A DNA stretch of 7,265 nucleotides from JACKOD01 sp041591635 (lineage in GTDB: Bacteria > Pseudomonadota > Gammaproteobacteria > Pseudomonadales > Oleiphilaceae), in assembly GCA_041591635.1 (NCBI GenBank), contig JBFHRO010000166.1, forward strand, positions 1 to 7,265, read 5' to 3'. Shown in pieces: positions 1-5,428 of this stretch. The notes below the pieces were generated by a model, which worked only from the letters and a program-made list of their open reading frames with translations, ran no database searches and was not told the origin of the DNA. The translations under genes and the position numbers were made by a program. The first letter of the stretch is position 1, and each line of letters opens with the position of its first letter.

Positions 1-395
1 ACCGCGGTAATGCACATGGTCCACGCCTTGGGGTTGATAAACTGAAAGCCGACAGCGGCCAGAAAACTCAAGGGGCCGCGCTGCCCTTGTGCGGTCTCAC
101 CGTCAATCGGCGCGCTGGCGATGCGCCAGGCCAGGTAAAACAGATACAGGCTGCCGACAAGTTTCAATAGCCAGTGCAGAGCAGGCCAGGTGTTGAACAG
201 CGTGCCAAGACCGGCCGCAATGGCGGTGCTCAGCAGAACAAATCCGCCCAAAATCCCGAACATGTGCGGCAGCGTGCGGGTGAAGCCGTACAGGGCGCCA
301 GATGCGGTTAACATCAGGTTGTTTGGGCCCGGGCTGGCAGCGGTGGCCAGGGCAAACAGGGTGAGTGCGGTATAAAAGGGGTAATCTCCCTGCAT
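1..395 (-). CDS. LysE/RhtB-family amino-acid exporter, C-terminus beyond window
   Basis: Inner-membrane exporter of the LysE/RhtB superfamily, whose members expel amino acids or related compounds using the proton gradient. The first 131 residues are visible and the reading frame is open to the left edge, so the gene is cut by the window rather than broken. Visible signs: a hydrophobic first helix (about residues 7-20) leading into the family signature SPGPNN (21-26), further hydrophobic segments at about 41-64 and 73-91, and a conserved QFINPKAW stretch (118-125). The ATG at 393-395 is chosen because AAGGAG lies just upstream and because family members start a few residues before the first helix. 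It is transcribed away from the MocR-type regulator at 606, which is the usual arrangement for a regulator and the exporter it controls. The substrate cannot be told from sequence. Family assignment is firm; control by the MocR neighbour is inference. Confidence 0.9.
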   Translation of the reverse strand, partial: MQGDYPFYTALTLFALATAASPGPNNLMLTASGALYGFTRTLPHMFGILGGFVLLSTAIAAGLGTLFNTWPALHWLLKLVGSLYLFYLAWRIASAPIDGETAQGQRGPLSFLAAVGFQFINPKAWTMCITA

Positions 396-509
396 GGTTT
401 GCTCCTTGTGCTGATTTGGCTGGTGCGGTCATGGATTAGTGCATACAATGCCAACACAATTTAACTTACGCTTGAAGATTGTACGCATTTCATGTGCTGA
501 ATTTGATGA

Positions 510-573
510 ATTGTCACTGTATGTGTGTCTATTTTGTGTGTCAATTGTTTTATTGTCTCGGTGACAATGTGTG
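510..573 (+). repeat. 42-bp-spaced direct repeat, candidate MocR operator
   Basis: Two copies of ATTGTCnCnGT followed by ATGTGTG. Copy 1 is ATTGTCACTGT (510-520) followed directly by ATGTGTG (521-527). Copy 2 is ATTGTCTCGGT (552-562), then GACA, then ATGTGTG (567-573). The starts are 42 bp apart, four helical turns, so both would face the same side of the helix. MocR-family regulators such as GabR and PdxR are known to bind spaced direct repeats as dimers, which fits. Which protein binds here is inference. Confidence 0.5.
552..568. promoter_or_regulatory. Perfect inverted repeat ATTGTC-N5-GACAAT upstream of the MocR gene
   Basis: ATTGTC (552-557) and GACAAT (563-568) are exact complements separated by TCGGT, a compact dyad typical of a dimeric regulator's operator. 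A weak promoter can be drawn over it: -35-like TTGTCT (553-558), an 18-nt spacer, then -10-like TATGTG (577-582). That would put the dyad on the -35 element and suggest autorepression. The promoter match is poor (4/6 and 3/6), so that part is tentative. Confidence 0.45.
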
Positions 574-605
574 GGGTATGTGATGTGCCATGAGGGGAAA
601 GCTGC

Positions 606-2000
606 ATGAAATCATCGAACTGGGTGCCAGATCTTTCGGCTTTTTCTGGCAGTCGTTACATGGCGCTGGCCGAGGCCATTGGCCAGGCGATACAAAGGGG
701 TGAACTGGCCCCCAATGCGCGCCTGCCCACCCACAGGTTTCTGGCCGATGCACTGGGGGTGACTGTGGGCACAGTGACACGTGGCTACGCGCAGGCAGAA
801 GCCCGAGGGCTGGTGTATGCAGTGGTAGGGCGCGGAACCTTTGTTCGCGGTGAAAAAGAAAAAAGCCCGCAGTGGCAAATCACCGAGCCGGCTGATTACC
901 AGATTGATCTGAGCCTGAACTTGCCGGTAGCGGCCGACAGATCACAGGATCTGGCGCAGGCGATGGTTGAGCTTGGGCAGCGCCCGGAAGAAATGAACCG
1001 TCTGCTGTGCTACCAGCCGGAGGTGGGAATGCCGGCGCATCGGCAACTGCTGGCACAGTGGTTTTCCACGCCCAATCACCCCATCGACCCGGAGGATTGT
1101 GTCATAGTGCAAGGGGCGCAACATGGCATTCTGGTGACCTTGATGGCGCTGACGCGCCCCGGCGATACCCTGCTTGCCGAGGGGTTGACCTATCCGGGGC
1201 TGACGGCCCTTACCCAGCAAATGAAGCTTGATCTCAAGGGGCTGGAACTGGATGCCGAGGGGATTGTGCCAGAGGCGCTGGAGGCGGCGTGTCAAAAGTA
1301 TGCCCCCCGCATTCTCTACTGTATTCCCGTGTTGCAAAACCCGACAGCAGTTGTGATGTCACCCGCGCGGCGGGCGCAGATAATTGCCATCTGCCAGCGG
1401 TATGAGGTCATCGTGCTTGAAGACGATATCTACAGCCAGCTGCTCCCCGATGCGCCGTCGCCGTTGCGTACGCTGGCACCGGACGATGTGATTTATGTCA
1501 GCAGTGTGTCAAAGACGCTGGCGCCGGGGTTGCGGGTGGGGGTGGTGATCGCATCGGCCAGGTGGCGCGACCGGATTGCCAGCGCGGTGCGTGCCAGTTG
1601 CTGGATGGCCAGCCCGGTGACGGTCGCGCTGGTGTGTGAGTGGATTCGTTTGGGGCTGGCTTCGCACCAGTTGCAGCAACAGCGGGATGAAATGTATCGG
1701 CGTCATGCCCTGGCCGAGGAAATCCTCGCGGGTTACCAGGTTAGGGCCCATCCACCGGGGTTTCATGTATGGCTGACGTTGCCCGAGGCCTGGCGTGCCA
1801 GTGAATTTGTGCGCGAGGCGCAGCAAAAGGGGGTACTGCTAAAAGCGGCAGGCATCTTTGCGGTCGGACGTTTTGAGGCGCCCCATGCGGTACGCATTGC
1901 CCTTAGCGGTGCCCGTGACCTGAAGGCGTTGCGCACGGCACTGGACATTGTGCGCACCATGCTGGAAGAGGGCCCGCAGCTCGCGCTCGGGGTTATCTGA
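606..2000 (+). CDS. MocR-type transcriptional regulator (GntR winged helix + PLP aminotransferase-like domain)
   Basis: A 464-residue PLP-dependent transcription factor of the MocR/GabR class. Residues about 10-80 form a GntR winged helix-turn-helix, with LPTHRFLADALGVTVGTVTRGY at its centre and the wing GRGTF at 75-79. Residues about 110-455 are a fold-type I aminotransferase-like domain. Cofactor-site residues all appear intact: N245 in QNPT, D273 and Y276 in LEDDIY, the Schiff-base lysine K303 in SVSKTLAPGLR, and R430, the usual substrate-carboxylate arginine. It should therefore bind PLP and an amino-acid-like effector; such proteins usually regulate rather than transaminate. Length is normal for the class. 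The start has GAGGGGA about 8 nt upstream. It is divergent from the LysE-type exporter, its most likely target, and is followed 58 nt later by a TetR gene. Effector and regulon are unknown. Confidence 0.95.
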   Translation: MKSSNWVPDLSAFSGSRYMALAEAIGQAIQRGELAPNARLPTHRFLADALGVTVGTVTRGYAQAEARGLVYAVVGRGTFVRGEKEKSPQWQITEPADYQIDLSLNLPVAADRSQDLAQAMVELGQRPEEMNRLLCYQPEVGMPAHRQLLAQWFSTPNHPIDPEDCVIVQGAQHGILVTLMALTRPGDTLLAEGLTYPGLTALTQQMKLDLKGLELDAEGIVPEALEAACQKYAPRILYCIPVLQNPTAVVMSPARRAQIIAICQRYEVIVLEDDIYSQLLPDAPSPLRTLAPDDVIYVSSVSKTLAPGLRVGVVIASARWRDRIASAVRASCWMASPVTVALVCEWIRLGLASHQLQQQRDEMYRRHALAEEILAGYQVRAHPPGFHVWLTLPEAWRASEFVREAQQKGVLLKAAGIFAVGRFEAPHAVRIALSGARDLKALRTALDIVRTMLEEGPQLALGVI

Positions 2001-2031
2001 TGACAAGCTCCAAAGGCCCCAGTAAACTCCG

Positions 2032-2042
2032 GAATATTATTC
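2032..2042 (+). promoter_or_regulatory. Possible -10 element and small palindrome upstream of the TetR gene
   Basis: In the 58-nt gap before the TetR gene, TATTAT (2035-2040) matches the sigma-70 -10 consensus at 5 of 6 positions. It sits within the small dyad GAAT-ATT-ATTC (2032-2042). TetR-family proteins often repress themselves from palindromes near the -10. No convincing -35 is seen about 17 nt upstream and the dyad is short, so this is a weak candidate only. Confidence 0.25.
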
Positions 2043-2058
2043 TAATTGAGACGGAACT

Positions 2059-2655
2059 ATGTCTGAGCCTTTGTCCCGTGGTGCCGAGCGGCGCCGTGAA
2101 ATATTGATGGCCGCATTGGCCTGTTTCAATGCGCACGGTATTCAGGGGGCAACCATCGACATGATTCGGGAGAAGTCCGGCGCCAGTGTGGGCAGCCTGT
2201 ACCACCATTTTGGTAACAAGGAGCGCATTGCGCTGGCGCTGTTTTGTGAGGGAATGCGGGATTATCACCAGCGGTTGTTAACTGCACTGAAACAGGCAAA
2301 GACGGCCGAGGAAGGCATTCGCGAGACGGTGAGAACCTTTGTGCACTGGATTGCCGAGAATCCCGAATGGGCCAGATTCGTGCTCTATTCGCGTACCCAG
2401 GTAGCCGCGATTGATCACGACGCCAGTATCAGCAAAGACAATCAGGCCCACTGGCGCACCATCACCGAATGGTTTGCCCCCCGGGTAAAGCAGGGCGAAA
2501 TCAAGGTACTCCCGATGGATTGCTACAGCTCGATCATCACCGGCCCGGCACAGGATTATGCCCGACGCTGGCTGACGGGGCGCGCGAGCACCGATATCCG
2601 CACCTGCTGTGCCTGTTTCGAACAGGCCGCCTGGGATGCGCTGAAGCCGAATTGA
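2059..2655 (+). CDS. TetR/AcrR-family transcriptional regulator
   Basis: A 198-residue dimeric repressor of the TetR/AcrR family. The N-terminal helix RRREILMAALACFNAHG (about 11-27) leads into the conserved helix-turn-helix at 29-56, including ATIDMI, SGASVGSLYHHFGNKE and the aromatic recognition-helix residues typical of the family. The rest (about 60-198) is the helical ligand-binding and dimerisation domain, which is too variable to indicate a ligand. Length is typical. The ATG at 2059 puts the helix-turn-helix at the usual distance from the N-terminus; the ribosome site before it (GACGGA) is modest. It lies 58 nt after the MocR gene on the same strand and could be cotranscribed. Its stop codon directly abuts the stop of the convergent diguanylate cyclase. 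No transporter or enzyme sits beside it as an obvious target. Confidence 0.93.
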   Translation: MSEPLSRGAERRREILMAALACFNAHGIQGATIDMIREKSGASVGSLYHHFGNKERIALALFCEGMRDYHQRLLTALKQAKTAEEGIRETVRTFVHWIAENPEWARFVLYSRTQVAAIDHDASISKDNQAHWRTITEWFAPRVKQGEIKVLPMDCYSSIITGPAQDYARRWLTGRASTDIRTCCACFEQAAWDALKPN

Positions 2656-3648
2656 TCAAAGCGCGATCACCCGGTTGCGCCCCTGGGTTTTGGCCTGGTA
2701 CAGCCCGGCGTCGGCACGATCCAGCCATTTTTCGTGGCTTTCATTGGTTTGCAGCGTAGACACGCCAATGCTGGTGGTCAGCTGGCTGTGGTGACTGAAG
2801 GCGTGACCTTCCACCGACACCCGCAGGTTTTCGGCCAGAATAAGTGCCTCGGTAAGCCCGGTATTGGGCAGGAGTGCCACAAATTCTTCGCCACCGTAGC
2901 GAAACAGCTTGTCGGTGGTGCGCAGGCGGGCCTTCATGAGGTTGGCGAATTCCTTCAATACTGTATCCCCCATCAGATGACCATGGGTGTCGTTAATCCG
3001 TTTGAAATGATCCAGGTCGATGAGCAGCAGCGAATAGGCCTGCTTGTAGCGGGCATGCATGTGGCGCGCCTGCGACAGCGCGGGATTGAGCTCGGTACGG
3101 TTGGTGCACTGAGTCAGCAGGTCGGTGGTGGCAAGCTTGAGCAGAGAGCTGTGCTGGCGATCAACCAGCAAGGAAATCACATAGGCAAAGGCACTGGTGA
3201 GAAACAAGGAAGCGACAAAGCGCAGGCTCAGGCCGACGGACGACACCTGCAGTGCAATGACAAACTCTGCTGCCACAAACAGGGCGCTGACAAAAAAGGC
3301 CGTGCGCAGGGGCAGCAGAAAGAAAATGCCCAGAACGCACGGATAGGCCCAAAAAAGGCCGGCCGCACCGTTGACTACCCCGGCCAGCATGACACAAAGA
3401 CAGGCAAGGGAAACAAAGCCAAAGCCTTTCATCAAATAGGCATCGCGGTAGTGCAGGTAGTAAACCACGATGGCGTTGTTAAGACAAAGGGCACTCAGGA
3501 GCAAGCCCAGCCAAAGATTGCTTTTGGCCAGTTGATAAAAGGTAAAAGGCAAAACGAAAATCAGCGTCCAGAGATGGATATAAAAAATGATGCGGCGCTG
3601 GGTCTTTACCAGCATATCCGAGGGGCTGTAGTGTGGGGCATTCGACAT
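2656..3648 (-). CDS. Membrane-bound diguanylate cyclase (GGDEF domain)
   Basis: A 330-residue enzyme predicted to make the second messenger cyclic di-GMP from two GTP at the inner membrane. Residues about 20-165 hold five or six hydrophobic segments, probably the sensory part; they match no MASE type I can name. The GGDEF domain spans about 170-330. The active-site motif is GGEEF (252-256), with D211 and E254 placed to bind metal and N219 and D228 to bind the guanine base; the spacing matches PleD. An RxxD inhibitory site is present (R243 to D246), at the usual distance before GGEEF, so product feedback inhibition is expected. The domain opens with TTDLLTQCTNR rather than the usual TDxLTGLxNR. 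The start is taken as ATG 3648; a TTG immediately before it is the alternative and adds one residue. There is no strong ribosome site for either. It is convergent with TetR, with no gap between stop codons. The signal sensed is unknown. Confidence 0.93.
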   Translation of the reverse strand: MSNAPHYSPSDMLVKTQRRIIFYIHLWTLIFVLPFTFYQLAKSNLWLGLLLSALCLNNAIVVYYLHYRDAYLMKGFGFVSLACLCVMLAGVVNGAAGLFWAYPCVLGIFFLLPLRTAFFVSALFVAAEFVIALQVSSVGLSLRFVASLFLTSAFAYVISLLVDRQHSSLLKLATTDLLTQCTNRTELNPALSQARHMHARYKQAYSLLLIDLDHFKRINDTHGHLMGDTVLKEFANLMKARLRTTDKLFRYGGEEFVALLPNTGLTEALILAENLRVSVEGHAFSHHSQLTTSIGVSTLQTNESHEKWLDRADAGLYQAKTQGRNRVIAL

Positions 3649-3746
3649 CAAGGACGTGTCCGTGGCAATTCAGAGAACTCGTTGTGCCTGCCAAGGCGGG
3701 CGGCAACGATGAATTCGGCTGTAAGGTCGGCAAACCATAACTGATC

Positions 3747-3755
3747 ACTATAGCA
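3747..3755 (-). promoter_or_regulatory. Extended -10 promoter element for the diguanylate cyclase
   Basis: Read on the minus strand, this is TGC-TATAGT: a 5/6 match to the -10 consensus with the TGn extension that can replace a good -35. No -35 is seen at 16-18 nt. Transcription would start near 3740, giving a leader of about 90 nt before the cyclase start. The call rests on motif match and position only. Confidence 0.4.
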
Positions 3756-3848
3756 AAAACCCCAAGACCTTGTATTTGGGTGTTTGCATGCCACAAGGGC
3801 GACCTCTGGCATTCGCAAGGCGGCGCTGCGGGTCGTGAGCCCTGGGCC

Positions 3849-3874
3849 TATTGTTTCCTTGCGGTATTGTTTCC
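3849..3874 (+). repeat. Tandem TATTGTTTCC repeat upstream of the methyltransferase gene
   Basis: The 10-mer TATTGTTTCC occurs twice, at 3849-3858 and 3865-3874, with starts 16 nt apart, ending 30 nt before the methyltransferase start codon. It could be a regulator site or part of the 5' leader. I cannot find a convincing promoter for the methyltransferase here. The rest of the 3649-3904 gap holds no gene I can support. Confidence 0.5.
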
Positions 3875-3904
3875 CGGCGGGATAGATCATTCAAGAGAGG
3901 CACG

Positions 3905-4582
3905 ATGAAACTGCATTTTATTCTGGTCGAACCCAAAGTGCCCGAAAACGTGGGGGCAAGCGCCCGGGCCCTTAAAACCATGGGGTTTGATTCGTTACGA
4001 CTGGTCAACAGTCAGGTACATCTGCAAGACAAGGCACGCTGGGTGGCGCACGGTGCGGGCGAGATTCTTGAGGCTGTCAGGGTGTATCCAACGTTGGGCG
4101 CGGCGCTCGAAGGCGTGGATTTATCCATTGCCACCTCGGCCAAGCCGCGTCATCACAGTCGGCACTGGTATTCCCCGGCTGAGCTGCGCGCCCTGATGGC
4201 CAGCAAAGAGGCGAGCCTGGGCGAGGTGGCCATGGTGTTTGGCCGGGAAGAGAGCGGTTTATCGAATGAGGAGCTGGCCTTGTGTCATCTGGTGACGGGC
4301 ATTCCGTTGGCAGGCAGCTACCCGTCATTAAATCTTTCTCAGGCGGTGATGCTGTTTGCCTATGAACTGGCCCAGTTGCCGGCGCCGGTGTCTGTGTCAG
4401 CCGCACCCGAGGCGGCTTTGGGGGCGCTGCGCGAACGGGTAATGCAGCTGTTGGCGCGGCTGGAAAAGGTGCCAGGCTCGAAACTTGAAACCTGGTGCCT
4501 CGAGCGATTGAATCTGTTAACTGATGAAGACATCCGCTTTGCCCACACCTTGTGCCAGTCACTGGAACGGGAAATTCGCTAA
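3905..4582 (+). CDS. yjtD: TrmJ/YjtD (LasT)-like tRNA/rRNA 2'-O-methyltransferase
   Basis: A 225-residue SPOUT-superfamily RNA methyltransferase of the TrmH/TrmJ group. These enzymes use S-adenosylmethionine bound in a trefoil knot to methylate a ribose 2'-OH in RNA. Motif 1 is ILVEPKVPENVGASARA (6-22), with the catalytic-type N15 and R21. Motif 2 is VFGREESGLSNEEL (111-124). Motif 3 is SYPSLNLSQAV (138-148), forming the knot and cofactor site. The protein matches E. coli YjtD/LasT, as I recall it, better than TrmJ, notably in KTMGF, the NSQ/DSQ-HL stretch and RWVAHG. TrmJ methylates position 32 of tRNAs; the YjtD substrate is not well established, so no target is claimed. The start at 3905 has AGAGAGG upstream and begins at the first beta strand; an in-frame upstream ATG at 3851 gives an unlikely basic extension. 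Its 3' end overlaps the convergent PAS gene by 4 nt. Confidence 0.9.
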   Translation: MKLHFILVEPKVPENVGASARALKTMGFDSLRLVNSQVHLQDKARWVAHGAGEILEAVRVYPTLGAALEGVDLSIATSAKPRHHSRHWYSPAELRALMASKEASLGEVAMVFGREESGLSNEELALCHLVTGIPLAGSYPSLNLSQAVMLFAYELAQLPAPVSVSAAPEAALGALRERVMQLLARLEKVPGSKLETWCLERLNLLTDEDIRFAHTLCQSLEREIR

Positions 4583-5304
4583 AGGGTTTTTTCGGTGTGA
4601 TCAGGATAGGCGACGCCCCGAAACCCCAGCCAGCAACCGGCAGAATCGATCAAGGCAATGGCGTGGATGTGTTCGACAAGGGGATCGCCATTGGGGCGCT
4701 GGCGCGTCAGCTGGCAGCGTACCGCTTCACGCTGCTTGAGCGAGCTACGCAAGGCTTCGGTGATCTGTTCTTGGCAGCTGGTCGAGACCCCCATAAACAG
4801 CGAGGTCTCAAGCAGCTCGGTGCGTGGAATATGTCGTACCGCTTCTACTTGCGGTGAAATATAGGTGTAGTTGAACTGGGTATCGGTTTCCCAGATGTAA
4901 TCGCGGTTGAGGCGGATGATATCGCGGGTGCGCAATTCACTGTCGTTGAGTGCCTGGGCCAGTACGGCTTTTTCGATTTGCTTGTTTTGCAAGGTCAATT
5001 GATTGAGGTGCGCGGCGTCTTTGAGCTGAACCAATTGTTGGTAAATATCACGATAGCTGGCGGTGAGCCTGTGTACAAAGGCCATTCCGGCAAGCGCCAG
5101 CAGGCCGGCGGGGAGTAAGAGCCAGGCCAGATGCAGTGTGTCCTGGCGTCCTGCGAGCCAGAGAAAGGACGCACAAATAACCACCAAGGAGACCAGCATC
5201 CAGTACAGACACGGATGTGCGGCCGGTGCAAAGCTTGTGGACGAGTTGTCGTACCGACGGCTGAGGGGGTCGCGATAAGCGTCGGTAACGCGGCGGTTAG
5301 GCAT
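4579..5304 (-). CDS. Membrane-anchored PAS-domain protein lacking an output domain
   Basis: A 241-residue putative sensor. A polar, Arg-rich N-terminus is followed by two transmembrane helices (about 33-52 and 57-79) with only a short loop between them, then a probable coiled coil (about 83-130, rich in Gln, Leu and Ala). A PAS fold covers about 120-236, recognisable from RDYIWETDTQFNYTYISP and the closing GFRGVAYPDHTEKTL. In sensor kinases and GGDEF/EAL proteins this closing element (typically GxRGxxRDxTER) leads into the catalytic domain. Here the protein stops five residues after PDHT, so no output domain exists. The ATG at 5304 is chosen for AAAAGGA about 8 nt upstream; an open frame extends to 5406 but its added residues are low-complexity. 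It lies 124 nt after znuB on the same strand, so cotranscription is possible. Its stop overlaps the yjtD stop. Ligand and partner are unknown. Confidence 0.8.
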   Translation of the reverse strand: MPNRRVTDAYRDPLSRRYDNSSTSFAPAAHPCLYWMLVSLVVICASFLWLAGRQDTLHLAWLLLPAGLLALAGMAFVHRLTASYRDIYQQLVQLKDAAHLNQLTLQNKQIEKAVLAQALNDSELRTRDIIRLNRDYIWETDTQFNYTYISPQVEAVRHIPRTELLETSLFMGVSTSCQEQITEALRSSLKQREAVRCQLTRQRPNGDPLVEHIHAIALIDSAGCWLGFRGVAYPDHTEKTL

Positions 5305-5428
5305 GTTGGCGTCCTTTTCCTGAATACGGATTCCCGTGGCACCTGGCGGAGGTCTGCCGTGTGCCATTGTTAGACAGCTTAGCAGGCATGGCGTCGATTG
5401 CCGCATTGGTTTTGTCTGCCATGGCGGC
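5305..5428 (-). other. znuB to PAS-gene intergenic region
   Basis: This 124-nt gap lies between two same-strand genes. On the minus strand it contains GCCGC and GCGGC arms that could pair around a loop of about 18 nt just after the znuB stop. There is no following T-run, so this is not a convincing terminator. No clear promoter is seen. The frame of znuB stays open after its stop codon to 5297, giving a possible 41-residue ORF from an ATG at 5422; it has no ribosome site and no recognisable motif and is not called as a gene. Confidence 0.4.

Larger units (their letters stand above)
441..573. promoter_or_regulatory. Divergent intergenic control region with seven ATTGT/ACAAT elements
   Basis: The gap between the divergent exporter and MocR genes (396-605) is AT-rich compared with its flanks. 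The pentamer ATTGT or its complement ACAAT occurs seven times, starting at 445, 456, 478, 510, 544, 552 and 564. By chance well under one would be expected in 130 bp of random sequence, somewhat more in AT-rich DNA. Several spacings (11, 22, 32 and 42) are near whole helical turns. An imperfect inverted repeat, GCATACAAT (441-449) and ATTGTACGC (478-486), matches at 8 of 9 positions. This is most simply read as operator and promoter DNA for the MocR-type regulator, acting on itself and on the exporter. No strong sigma-70 promoter stands out for either gene. Operator function is inferred. Confidence 0.5.

Noticed and set aside
3681..3707. GTTG...CAAC imperfect hairpin upstream of the diguanylate cyclase
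   Set aside because: The stem has bulges and no T-run on either strand, and it lies in a promoter leader rather than after a gene.
2734..3744. 336-codon plus-strand open frame antisense to the diguanylate cyclase
   Set aside because: Gln/Gly/Lys-rich translation with no domain, and it lies opposite a clear GGDEF protein with an intact active site; it is a shadow of that gene's codon use.
3851..3904. Upstream start for the YjtD-like gene at 3851
   Set aside because: It adds 18 residues not found in the family, and the ATG at 3905 has a good ribosome site.
4584..4596. T-run after the yjtD stop as a terminator
   Set aside because: There is no stable GC-rich hairpin directly before the T-run; the nearby CCAGTCACTGG dyad has almost no loop and is too far away.
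5305..5406. Upstream start for the PAS gene at 5406
   Set aside because: The extra 34 residues lack any motif, and AAAAGGA sits at a good distance before the ATG at 5304.
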